Shown here: positions 1 through 8,221 of the stretch, one piece after another
Layout of the letters: the number at the start of each line of letters is the position of its first letter
Position numbering within the stretch: the first letter of the stretch is position 1
NCBI GenBank assembly: GCA_000434215.1
Contig: HF999687.1
Location: forward strand, 1-12,329
DNA from: Bacteroides sp. CAG:144
Lineage (GTDB): Bacteria > Bacteroidota > Bacteroidia > Bacteroidales > UBA11471
DNA: 12,329 nucleotides
Direction: 5' to 3'
Program-made: the position numbers and the translations under genes
Notes under the pieces: generated by a model
The model's database searches: none
Told to the model about the DNA's origin: nothing
The model's input: only the letters and a program-made list of their open reading frames with translations

Positions 1-263
<263 letters not shown>

Positions 264-292
264 TAGGATTCTTACCATACTTTAATAAGTTT

Positions 293-361
293 ATACACCT
301 GTTTGGCGCGTTCGATATAATAAATTTATTATATTTGAGCCGTTAAAACAGGTGTATTTTT
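293..361 (+). terminator. Large hairpin, probable guaB intrinsic terminator
   Basis: A perfect 12-bp inverted repeat is formed by ATACACCTGTTT (293-304) and AAACAGGTGTAT (346-357). Five T residues (357-361) overlap and follow the right arm. The 41-nt loop contains a second perfect palindrome (arms ATATAATAAA at 315-324 and TTTATTATAT at 325-334). It lies 30 nt after the guaB stop and 28 nt before the next start, which fits a Rho-independent terminator. The long loop is unusual, so the outer stem may work through stacking on the inner hairpin. Confidence 0.7.
330..337 (+). promoter_or_regulatory. Candidate Bacteroidetes -7 element (TATATTTG) for the foldase operon
   Basis: TATATTTG matches the TAnnTTTG -7 consensus used by the Bacteroidetes primary sigma factor and lies 52 nt before the first gene of the operon. 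A TTTG at 302-305 could be the -33 element, but 24 nt separate it from the -7 box, longer than is usual for this promoter class. The site lies inside the loop of the guaB terminator hairpin and partly inside its inner palindrome. The match is short and the region is AT-rich, so a chance match is possible. Confidence 0.35.
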
Positions 362-389
362 ATATAATACAATCAAAGAAAATAATACG

Positions 390-2321
390 ATGAAGATTCC
401 TCATATTTTAATGGCGTCGGTTTTGTTTGTTCCGATGGTTTCGTTGGCTCAAATAACGTCCGATACAGAGATTATGAACATTGGCGGGAAAAGTATAACC
501 AAAGGAGAATTTGAGTATACTTATCGAAAAAACATACAACAGCAGTCCGAAAAAACGCCCCTTGACGAATATGTAACGTTGTTTGGAAACTATAAATTGA
601 AAGTTGCCGAGGCCGAGGCTTTGGGAATAGATACGACTCGTCAATTTATTACGGAATTTGAAGGCTATCGCAATCAGTTGGTAAAGCCCTATATGGTCGA
701 CCAAAATGCAGAGGAACAATTGGCAAGAGAAGCCTACGATCGACTTCTTGAAGAGGTGGAAGCCTCTCATATTTTGTTTCGGGTAGACCCGTCGGCAACA
801 TTAGAAGAAAAAAGATCTGCATACGAGAAAGCTCTTAAAGTGAGAGAAGAAGCCATAAAAGGAACAGATTTTTCCGAATTGGCACGTCGCTACTCCGAAG
901 ATCCATCTGTACAAAATAATAATGGATATTTAGGATATTTCGGAGCATTCTATATGGTATATCCTTTTGAGAAAGCGGCTTACGAAACCGCAGTGGGAGA
1001 AATATCCATGCCGGTAGAAACGCAATTCGGATATCATCTGATCAAGGTAACCGATCGTCGTCCTACCCGGGCATTGGAATTATCTCATATTATGTTGAAA
1101 GTTCCTCAAAATGCTCCGGATAAAGTCCAAAAAGAACGGGAAAAAGAAATTTGGGAAATTTGCGATAAAATACAAAAAGGGGCAAACTTTTCCGAATTGG
1201 CACGTCGCTATTCCGAAGATCAGTCATCGTCAGAGAAAGGAGGTTTGTTACCATTGTTGACGACGGGTCAGATAATACCGTCTTTTGAAAAGGCCGCATT
1301 TGCTTTGAATGAAATCGGAGAAGTCTCGAAGCCTGTTCGTACTGAATTTGGTTGGCATATCATCAAATTGTTGGGAGAGAGAACCCCCGGTTCGTATGAG
1401 CAGATGCACGATGTCATCGTGCATCGTATGGCTCGGGACGAGAGAGCTGATGCCGGAAGGAAAATGTTTGTGGAAAAGTTGAAAGAGGATAAATATTTTG
1501 CTTGGGACGAGAGTGTTAGGGCGATGTTGGAAAAAGAGATTTCCGATACATCTTTTATGACTTGTCTCGCCAATATGGATCAAACCTTGTTTACTTTCGA
1601 CGGAAAATCTTATCCCGTCTCAGGTTTAGTGTCTTATCTGAGTTCCGACAAATCAAGAGCCGTCTCTTTGTCGGAGTTGAGAGAATTGTCTGATAAATAT
1701 GTATACGATGTCTTAGTGGATTACAAGACGAGCGAACTTTGCCGGACAAATGCCGATTTCCGCTATTTATTACAGGAATACCGGGATGGTATGTTGCTCT
1801 TTGAAATAAGCAATCGGGAAGTCTGGAATAAAGCGATGGAAGATGAAAAAGGTTTGAAGAAATACTTCCGAAAAAACAAAAAGAAATACACATGGGATGC
1901 TCCCCGATATAAAGGATATGTTATTTGCGGTGATGATGCTCAGCTGGTAAACGCTGTCAAAGAACAACTGCTAGGAATGAGTCAACCGTCCGATTCCGTT
2001 ATACCATCTATTTACCGCCAATATAATGACAGCATTCGGCATATTGCTATCGAAAAAGGTTTATATCAGCCGGGAATGAATGCGATAGTCGATTATTTGA
2101 TATTTAATAAGGAAAATACCGATACGACCGATACACAACTTCCGGTCAAAGATGTGTGTGGTAAAATTCTCGAATCTCCACAGTCTTATGAAGATGTAAA
2201 AGGACCGGTAATTTCCGATTACCAGACATATCTCGATCAGAAATGGATTAAGAAACTTCGTAAGAAATATCCTGTAACCATTCGCAAAGAAGTATTGGCT
2301 ACGGTGGAGGAAATCGAATAA
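390..2321 (+). CDS. Exported peptidylprolyl isomerase with two tandem parvulin (PpiC-type) domains
   Basis: This 643-residue protein is a probable periplasmic foldase that isomerises Xaa-Pro bonds in outer-membrane or secreted clients. It starts with a short signal peptide (hydrophobic stretch about residues 5-20, likely cleavage after the SLA at 18-20). A SurA-like N-terminal helical region follows (about 25-120). Two parvulin domains come next, about 124-221 and 230-328. Each has the opening SHI(L/M), the core FSELARRYSED, a glycine turn (GYLGYFG; KGGLLPLL), a FEKAA helix and the closing TEFG(Y/W)HIIK-type strand. Residues 340-643 match no family I can name, although GLKKYFRKNKKKYTWDAP resembles the helix that precedes a parvulin domain. 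It is the first gene of the operon, after a 68-nt region free of coding downstream of the guaB terminator stem. A 34-bp near-identical repeat links the two parvulin domains. The enzymatic call is strong; the client set is unknown. Confidence 0.92.
   Translation: MKIPHILMASVLFVPMVSLAQITSDTEIMNIGGKSITKGEFEYTYRKNIQQQSEKTPLDEYVTLFGNYKLKVAEAEALGIDTTRQFITEFEGYRNQLVKPYMVDQNAEEQLAREAYDRLLEEVEASHILFRVDPSATLEEKRSAYEKALKVREEAIKGTDFSELARRYSEDPSVQNNNGYLGYFGAFYMVYPFEKAAYETAVGEISMPVETQFGYHLIKVTDRRPTRALELSHIMLKVPQNAPDKVQKEREKEIWEICDKIQKGANFSELARRYSEDQSSSEKGGLLPLLTTGQIIPSFEKAAFALNEIGEVSKPVRTEFGWHIIKLLGERTPGSYEQMHDVIVHRMARDERADAGRKMFVEKLKEDKYFAWDESVRAMLEKEISDTSFMTCLANMDQTLFTFDGKSYPVSGLVSYLSSDKSRAVSLSELRELSDKYVYDVLVDYKTSELCRTNADFRYLLQEYRDGMLLFEISNREVWNKAMEDEKGLKKYFRKNKKKYTWDAPRYKGYVICGDDAQLVNAVKEQLLGMSQPSDSVIPSIYRQYNDSIRHIAIEKGLYQPGMNAIVDYLIFNKENTDTTDTQLPVKDVCGKILESPQSYEDVKGPVISDYQTYLDQKWIKKLRKKYPVTIRKEVLATVEEIE
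870..903 (+). repeat. 34-bp intragenic direct repeat, copy 1 (first parvulin domain)
   Basis: This copy reads the same as 1188-1221 except for one base (C at 893, T at 1211, a silent change in a Tyr codon). It encodes the FSELARRYSED core of parvulin domain 1. The copies are 318 bp apart, exactly 106 codons, so they sit at the same place in the two domains. Confidence 0.9.
1188..1221 (+). repeat. 34-bp intragenic direct repeat, copy 2 (second parvulin domain)
   Basis: This is the partner of 870-903, with 33 of 34 bases identical. It encodes the FSELARRYSED core of parvulin domain 2. The flanking sequence diverges at once on the 3' side (CCATCT against CAGTCA), so the identity is local and does not extend across the whole domain. 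Confidence 0.9.
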
Positions 2322-2356
2322 AATTTTCTATATTATCCGTAAATTATTCCAAGAAT

Positions 2357-3217
2357 ATGCGATATAGTTGCTATTTTGCTGTGGTAATAGGTATTTTGTT
2401 TTCTGTCTCAGCTTGTACGCTCGAAAAAAAAGAAGTACCGGGAGCCATTGTCAGTGTGGGAGATCGTTATCTTACACGTGAGATGCTGAGTCAGGTTATC
2501 CCCGACGGTTTATCCCATAGAGACAGCAGTGCATTTGCCGATGCCTATGTGCGTCATTGGGCAGAAGACGAGCTCGTATATGATGTTGCCCAGAAAAATA
2601 TACCGAATGTCGGCCGTATAGAATTGTTGGTCGATAAGTATCGTCGTGAATTATTTGTTCATGAGTATCAAAAGCAGATTCTGAACGAGAAACTTGATGC
2701 CGAAATATCGGCAGAAGCGGTGAAAAATTATTATCGAACCCATCTCGATAAGTTTATTTTGAAAGCACCTATCATCAAAGGTCTTTTTGTGAAAGTCGCT
2801 GAAACTTCTCCTGAAATCAAAAATCTGAAAAAGTGGTATCGTAATAGAGATCACGGTTCGATAGAGAATATCGAAAAATATAGCCTTCATAATATCATCA
2901 ATTATGAATATTTTTACGACCGTTGGATCTCGTTCGATGAAGTATTGAGTGCGATACCTTACAGCATCTCCGACGCCAATCGCTTTTTGCAAACCCATAA
3001 GTATCTCGAAATAAATAATGATGGCTATTGGTATCTTTTGAATATCAGCGATTATCTGCCTGCTGGAGCGAATATGCCACTCGATTTCGCCCGAACGCAA
3101 ATAGAGGAAATCTTGTTGAATCAGAAACGTATGGATTTTCTGCATCAAATGAATAATGAATTGTACCAAGAAGCCCTTGAAAATCGGAAAATAAAATATT
3201 ATGGTCGCGTTTATTAA
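2357..3217 (+). CDS. SurA-like periplasmic lipoprotein with a degenerate parvulin domain
   Basis: This 286-residue protein begins with a lipoprotein signal peptide. A hydrophobic core (about 6-16) leads to the lipobox VSAC, which places the lipidated Cys at residue 20. The residues after it (TLEKKE) are not the acidic run typical of surface-exported Bacteroidetes lipoproteins, so a periplasm-facing anchor is more likely. Residues 29-120 (IVSVGDRYLTREML and the helices after it) resemble the SurA/PpiC N-terminal chaperone region. Residues 121-160 (VKNYYRTHLDKF..KAPIIKGLFVKV) resemble the lead-in and first strand of a parvulin domain. About 217-270 resembles the closing strand and C-terminal helix. 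The conserved core (FSELA.RYSED...GGxLG) is absent, so isomerase activity is unlikely. It lies 35 nt after one foldase and 30 nt before another. I infer a holdase or accessory role; no partner can be proven from sequence. Confidence 0.8.
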   Translation: MRYSCYFAVVIGILFSVSACTLEKKEVPGAIVSVGDRYLTREMLSQVIPDGLSHRDSSAFADAYVRHWAEDELVYDVAQKNIPNVGRIELLVDKYRRELFVHEYQKQILNEKLDAEISAEAVKNYYRTHLDKFILKAPIIKGLFVKVAETSPEIKNLKKWYRNRDHGSIENIEKYSLHNIINYEYFYDRWISFDEVLSAIPYSISDANRFLQTHKYLEINNDGYWYLLNISDYLPAGANMPLDFARTQIEEILLNQKRMDFLHQMNNELYQEALENRKIKYYGRVY

Positions 3218-3247
3218 AACAACGCAGCCGATAAATCATAAAAAAGT

Positions 3248-4630
3248 ATGAGAAAGTATATTTTTATCTGCACATTGATAAGTTATCTCATCTCGGGAAA
3301 TTTTGCGATAGCCCAGTCTCCTTCTCCCACATCGGGTGTGGTCGATGAGATTGTATGGATTGTCGGTGATGAAGCCATTCTTCTTTCCGACGTCGAGGCT
3401 CAGTACCGGGCTATGCAAAGTCAGGGACAGCGTATTAATGGTGATCCCTATTGCGTAATTCCCGAACAGATAGCCATACAAAAGTTGTTTTTGAATCAAG
3501 CCCGTTTGGATAGCGTTTTTGTAACCGAAGCAGAGGTCTTTTCAAATGTCGAACAACGTATAAACGTATGGATCAATTCGATTGGTTCCAAAGAGAAAGT
3601 TGAAGAATATTTCAATTCTACAATTTCTCAATTACGGGAAGAGCTATCTTCTACTGTACGTGATCAGTTGACTGTGGAAGCTATGCAGCGTAAATTGGTG
3701 GGCAGTATAAAAGTCTCTCCGGCCGATGTACGTCGTTTTTATGCCAATTATTCGACGGATAGTATTCCTTATATTCCAGTACAGGTCGAGGTACAGTTGA
3801 TTCGGGTCGATCCGATCATTCCGCAACAGGAAATCGATGATATAAAGGCGCGTTTGCGTGAGTACACCGACCGGATAAATAACGGAGAGGCAGAATTTTC
3901 GACGTTGGCCATTTTGTATTCCGAAGATCCCGGATCGGCTCGCAAAGGCGGTGAATTAGGTTTTTTCAGTCGGGCAGATATGCTTCCTGAATTTACCAAT
4001 GTGGCATTTTCATTGAATGATCCGAAAAAAGTTTCAAAGATCGTTGAGACGGAATTCGGGTATCATATCATACAACTCGTAGAAAAGAGGGGAGACCGAA
4101 TCAATTGTAGGCATATCTTATTGAGACCGCGGGTGTCGAATGAAGAACTGAATCAGATGATTGCCCGTATGGATACCCTACGCCGGGATATTCTCGACAA
4201 TAAGGTAACCTTTGAAGAGGCTGCTCAATATGTCTCTCAGGATAAAGAAACACGCAATAATAAGGGATTAATGGTGAATATGTCTGAAACCGGCGTATCT
4301 ACCACAAAATTCCAGATGGACCAGCTTCCGCAGGAAATCGCAAAAATCGTCGATAAAATGGAAGTGGGTGAAATCTCGGAGCCTTTTACGATGATCGACC
4401 AAAAACGTGGGAAAGAAGTTGTCGCCATGGTCAAATTGAAAGCTCGTATCCCGGGACATAAGGCCAATGTGTCGAATGATTTCCAGATATTGAAAGGTAT
4501 CGTCGAAAATCATAAGCGGAATGAACTTATCGATAATTGGATTCGTCAGAAACAGAAAGAGACCTACATTCGTATTAAGGATGGATGGGACGACTGTGAT
4601 TTCATGTATGACGGTTGGATTAAGAAATAA
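3248..4630 (+). CDS. surA: SurA-type periplasmic chaperone / peptidylprolyl isomerase
   Basis: This 460-residue protein has the domain order of SurA, the periplasmic chaperone that carries unfolded outer-membrane proteins to the Bam machine. It has a signal peptide (hydrophobic residues 4-20, likely cleavage at AIA|Q, 22/23). The N-terminal chaperone domain (about 32-170) begins DEIVWIVGDEAILLSDVE. Parvulin domain 1 (about 178-281) contains FSTLAILYSEDPGSARKGGE, LGFF and ETEFGYHIIQLVEKRG. Parvulin domain 2 (about 285-398) contains RHILLRP, FEEAAQYVSQD and VGEISEPF, and is more divergent. A C-terminal helix follows (about 410-445, KGIVENHKRNELIDNWIRQ). The length is close to that of E. coli SurA (428 aa). 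The next gene, an OstA/LptA-like protein, starts 5 nt after the stop. The start ATG at 3248 is the first in frame and gives a complete signal peptide. Confidence 0.92.
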   Translation: MRKYIFICTLISYLISGNFAIAQSPSPTSGVVDEIVWIVGDEAILLSDVEAQYRAMQSQGQRINGDPYCVIPEQIAIQKLFLNQARLDSVFVTEAEVFSNVEQRINVWINSIGSKEKVEEYFNSTISQLREELSSTVRDQLTVEAMQRKLVGSIKVSPADVRRFYANYSTDSIPYIPVQVEVQLIRVDPIIPQQEIDDIKARLREYTDRINNGEAEFSTLAILYSEDPGSARKGGELGFFSRADMLPEFTNVAFSLNDPKKVSKIVETEFGYHIIQLVEKRGDRINCRHILLRPRVSNEELNQMIARMDTLRRDILDNKVTFEEAAQYVSQDKETRNNKGLMVNMSETGVSTTKFQMDQLPQEIAKIVDKMEVGEISEPFTMIDQKRGKEVVAMVKLKARIPGHKANVSNDFQILKGIVENHKRNELIDNWIRQKQKETYIRIKDGWDDCDFMYDGWIKK

Positions 4631-4635
4631 ATTCG

Positions 4636-6291
4636 ATGCAGAAGAGGCTTTATAAAAAAATATCGGGCTGCCGCTTTCTTCGGTGCATCGCCGGGGTGAT
4701 ATTGGTTTTGTTTGCCGTTATCGATGTATCGGGAACGGCTTTCTGTATAGAACCGCCTGAGCGTCGACAGCCCGACCTCTCTGGAACGACGAAGAAGGAT
4801 AAAGTCTTTCTCGAAGCAGCCAATGAATTGGAATTTAATGAATTGATTGCTCCCGATTTTCAGATACTGAGAGGTGATGTCCGTTTTCGTAAAGATAGTA
4901 TGTATATGTTTTGCGACAGTGCCTATTTCTATGAGAAGTCCAATTCTCTCGATGCTTTCGGAAATGTCCGTATGGAGCAAGGCGATACTTTGTTTATTTT
5001 CGGAGATGAATTGTATTATGACGGGGAGACGCAATTGGCTCGTATACGGCATAATGTACGAATGATAAATCGTGATGTCGTGCTTACAACCGATAGTTTC
5101 AATTACGACATGGAAATAAATATTGGGTATTATTTCAATGGAGGGGAGGTTGCCGATTCGGTCAACCGACTCAATTCTTTTTACGGGCAATATTCTCCCG
5201 ATACAAAAGATGCGATATTCAATTACGATGTAAAATTATTCAATCCCCAATTTACGCTTTATTCCGATACGTTGGAATATAATACGACAACGAAAGTGGC
5301 CGACATATTGGGGCCGTCAATTATTGTATCCGACAGTAATACGATATATTCGTCATTGGGTTTTTATAATACGGCCGACGATTTGGCTCAGCTTTATAAC
5401 AGATCTTTGATTGTTTCAAAAAGTCAAAAGTTAACCGGCGATACGATTTTCTACGATCGGAATAACGGGTTTGGCGAGGTATTCGGCCACATGGTTGTGG
5501 ACGATACATTGCGCATGATGCAGATGCATGGGAATTACGGCTTTTATAATGAATTCCGGGAAGAATCTTTTGCAACAGATTCGGCATTGCTCATCGATTA
5601 TTCCCAGCCGGATACATTGTATTTGCATGCTGATACATTGGAGTCGTTGAGGCCCGATAATGTAAAACGTATATTACAGGCATATCATGACGTACGTATC
5701 TATCGGAGCGATATGCAGGCGATTTGCGATTCTATGATATATGACGTAGAAGATTCGGTATTGATCATGATGGACGGACCGATTATGTGGAATCTCGATT
5801 ACCAGATTTTCGGTGATACTATCAAGGTGTTTATGAACGATTCGACGATCGACTGGGCACATATCCCGGCATTTGCTTTTGCGACACAACAAAAAGATAC
5901 GGCCTTTTTCGATCAACTCTCGGGAAAGGATTTAAAGGCTTATTTCACGAACGGAGATATTTCTCGAGTTGATGTCAGCGGGAATGTACAGACTATATTT
6001 TATCCGCAAGAATCGGACATGACTTACACCGGAATGAACAAGGCCGAGACGAGTTTTCTTACCATGTATATGAAAGACCGTCAAATGGATAAGTTGAAAA
6101 TGTGGCCTACCGTTGACGGGACGATGACTCCTATATCGAAGTTGAAACCCGATATGATTTTCTTGCCCGATTATAAATGGTATGAAAGTTACCGGCCTCG
6201 AAATAAGTTCGATGTTTTCAGAGCAACGAATCGTCCCCGGTCGGAAATAAAAAAGATTCGCCATACCGAAGAATTTTTTGAAGAAGAGTAA
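4636..6291 (+). CDS. OstA/LptA-like exported protein (probable LPS-transport component)
   Basis: This 551-residue protein has a basic N-terminus and a hydrophobic segment (about 18-35) consistent with a signal peptide or a membrane anchor. The mature part has many short beta strands in the repeating pattern of the OstA/LptA beta-jellyroll: ILRGDVRFRKDSMYMFCDSA, LDAFGNVRMEQGDTLF, ELYYDGETQLARIRHNVRMI, and later GNVQTIFYP near residue 450. In this fold a slide-like beta-structure carries lipid A chains across the periplasm. It is much longer than E. coli LptA (185 aa) and does not show the large C-terminal barrel of LptD (784 aa in total), so it seems to be several OstA-type segments without a barrel. 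It starts 5 nt after surA and ends 9 nt before mutL, indicating translational coupling in the operon. Family membership is fairly sure; its exact place in the Lpt bridge is inference. Confidence 0.85.
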   Translation: MQKRLYKKISGCRFLRCIAGVILVLFAVIDVSGTAFCIEPPERRQPDLSGTTKKDKVFLEAANELEFNELIAPDFQILRGDVRFRKDSMYMFCDSAYFYEKSNSLDAFGNVRMEQGDTLFIFGDELYYDGETQLARIRHNVRMINRDVVLTTDSFNYDMEINIGYYFNGGEVADSVNRLNSFYGQYSPDTKDAIFNYDVKLFNPQFTLYSDTLEYNTTTKVADILGPSIIVSDSNTIYSSLGFYNTADDLAQLYNRSLIVSKSQKLTGDTIFYDRNNGFGEVFGHMVVDDTLRMMQMHGNYGFYNEFREESFATDSALLIDYSQPDTLYLHADTLESLRPDNVKRILQAYHDVRIYRSDMQAICDSMIYDVEDSVLIMMDGPIMWNLDYQIFGDTIKVFMNDSTIDWAHIPAFAFATQQKDTAFFDQLSGKDLKAYFTNGDISRVDVSGNVQTIFYPQESDMTYTGMNKAETSFLTMYMKDRQMDKLKMWPTVDGTMTPISKLKPDMIFLPDYKWYESYRPRNKFDVFRATNRPRSEIKKIRHTEEFFEEE

Positions 6292-6300
6292 ACTATTATT

Positions 6301-8205
6301 ATGAGCGATATTATCCATCTTTTACCCGATTCCGTTGCTAATCAGATTGCCGCTGGTGAAGTCATACAACGTCCGGCATCTGTTGTGAAGGAATTGGTCG
6401 AAAATGCTATCGATGCCGGAGCGACCGAGATACAAATCTTTATAAAAGATGCCGGACGTACATTGATACAGGTGGTCGATAACGGTAAAGGTATGTCAGA
6501 GACCGATGCCCGATTATCTTTCGAGCGACATGCTACATCCAAGATAAGTTCGGCACAAGACTTGTATTCTTTGCGTACGATGGGATTTCGGGGCGAAGCT
6601 CTCGCTTCTATTGCTGCCATTGCTCAAGTGGAGTTACGAACCCGCCGTGCCGAAGATGAGATAGGGACATCGATTCTCATATCGGGTTCGAAAGTCGAAT
6701 CACAAGAATATGTCTCGTGTCCCGCCGGTGCGAATTTCATGATAAAGAATATTTTTTTCAATGTCCCGGCTCGAAGGAAATTTCTGAAATCGAATCAAGT
6801 GGAATTCGGATTTATTATGTCCGAATTTGAACGCATGGCACTGGTTAATACGGATATAGCTTTCAAGCTCGTCCACAATGATGTAGAATTATATAATCTC
6901 CCGGCGTCTAATTTCAGACAACGTATTGTCTCCTTATTCGGTAAGAATTTGAACCAGCACCTTCTCTCTGTTGATGTTCAGACTTCTTTGGTTTCTATTA
7001 CTGGATATATCGGACACCCCGACTCGGCCCGCAAACGCAATGCTTGGCAATACTTTTTTGTCAATGGTCGATATATGCGGCATCCGTATTTTTATAAGGC
7101 TGTCATCTCCAATTACGAACAATTGTTGCCTGCCGGCGAGATGCCTCACTATTTTCTGCATATACAAGTAGACCCATCTACCATAGATGTGAATATTCAT
7201 CCGACAAAAACAGAAATAAAATTTGAGAATGAACAACCTATATGGCAAATTTTATCGGCTGCCGTGAGAGAAACATTGGGAAAATCCAATGCTGTCCCGA
7301 CAATCGACTTCGATACCGAAGGTGCACCCGAAATACCTATATTGCATCACGGTCAGCAGGTTGAGCCACCTCGGGTATCATATTCTCCCGATTACAATCC
7401 GTTTGCGTCGTTTTCTACAAAACCCTCGAATCATTCGCATAAAGTCGATTACGATTGGACTCAGCTTTATAAAGATTTTCAATCGAATAAAGATATGCCT
7501 ATGACCCCAGAAGAGGGGTCCGGAGAGATAAAAATACCTTCTAAGATAAATTGCCTGACTTCTGTCGAGGATATGACCAAAGTATCATCGGAAGCGATAC
7601 CGCTTTCCATTCCGATGCAGGAAACTTCCCGTTCGATAGATACGGGTATTGAACATTTGCAGATAAAAGGTCGCTATATATTGACGTCGGTAAAATCGGG
7701 ACTGATGATTATCGACCAGCATCGGGCGCATGTACGCATCTTATTTGATCGATATATGTCTCATATACAGGATAAAAAAGGCGTTTCCCAGCGTCTTCTT
7801 TTTCCTGAAATGATACAATTGTCTCCGGCACAAGGAGCAGAATTGCTATCGGTTCAAGAAGATTTTGAAGCATTGGGATTCGATATTTCCGATATGGGAG
7901 GAGGGGCTTACGCCGTCAATGCAGTTCCGGCAGGTATCGACGGGCTTGATGTGTCGACGTTGATCGATAAAATGCTCGAAACAGCGACGCAAAGAGGCGG
8001 CGATGTAAGTGTCGACGTTCATGAAGCCATTTCGTTGGCATTGGCCGAGTCGGCTGCAATTCCGTATGGACAGATTTTATCTCCGCTGGAAATGGAGAAA
8101 TTGATCAGTGATCTTTTTTCTTTAACAGCCCCCAATTATACTCCCGACGGGAAAACCGTCGTATCGGTGATAGGGGATGATGAATTACAAAAAAGATTCC
8201 GATAG
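6301..8205 (+). CDS. mutL: DNA mismatch repair protein MutL
   Basis: This 634-residue cytoplasmic protein links MutS mismatch recognition to strand removal. The N-terminal GHKL ATPase (about 1-220) is complete. It has NQIAAGEVIQRPASVVKELV with the presumed catalytic Glu31 and Mg-binding Asn35, DNGKGM with Asp60, ATSKI at 78-82, and GFRGEALASI at 95-104. The second N-terminal domain (about 220-330) carries FFVNGRYM and DVNIHPTKTEIKF, with the Lys characteristic of the family. A variable linker covers about 335-450. The C-terminal dimerisation domain (about 451-634) begins IKGRYILT and includes DQHRAHVRILFDRY, a variant of the endonuclease motif DQHAxxExxxxE. The metal-site motifs ACR and CPHGRP appear replaced by AESAAI (582-587) and YTPDGKTV (613-620). 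It sits 9 nt after the OstA gene, inside an otherwise envelope-directed operon. Confidence 0.98.
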   Translation: MSDIIHLLPDSVANQIAAGEVIQRPASVVKELVENAIDAGATEIQIFIKDAGRTLIQVVDNGKGMSETDARLSFERHATSKISSAQDLYSLRTMGFRGEALASIAAIAQVELRTRRAEDEIGTSILISGSKVESQEYVSCPAGANFMIKNIFFNVPARRKFLKSNQVEFGFIMSEFERMALVNTDIAFKLVHNDVELYNLPASNFRQRIVSLFGKNLNQHLLSVDVQTSLVSITGYIGHPDSARKRNAWQYFFVNGRYMRHPYFYKAVISNYEQLLPAGEMPHYFLHIQVDPSTIDVNIHPTKTEIKFENEQPIWQILSAAVRETLGKSNAVPTIDFDTEGAPEIPILHHGQQVEPPRVSYSPDYNPFASFSTKPSNHSHKVDYDWTQLYKDFQSNKDMPMTPEEGSGEIKIPSKINCLTSVEDMTKVSSEAIPLSIPMQETSRSIDTGIEHLQIKGRYILTSVKSGLMIIDQHRAHVRILFDRYMSHIQDKKGVSQRLLFPEMIQLSPAQGAELLSVQEDFEALGFDISDMGGGAYAVNAVPAGIDGLDVSTLIDKMLETATQRGGDVSVDVHEAISLALAESAAIPYGQILSPLEMEKLISDLFSLTAPNYTPDGKTVVSVIGDDELQKRFR

Positions 8206-8221
8206 ATAAGAGCTCTTATTT

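Noticed and set aside
2651..3169. Antisense open frame of 172 residues opposite the SurA-like lipoprotein gene
   Set aside because: It is fully inside a gene with a clear lipobox and operon context, and its translation is low-complexity hydrophobic without a family match.
4564..5190. Antisense open frame of 208 residues opposite the OstA gene
   Set aside because: It lies opposite the 3' end of surA and a strongly supported OstA-like gene, has no recognisable domain and no room for its own promoter; it is a shadow of codon use on the + strand.
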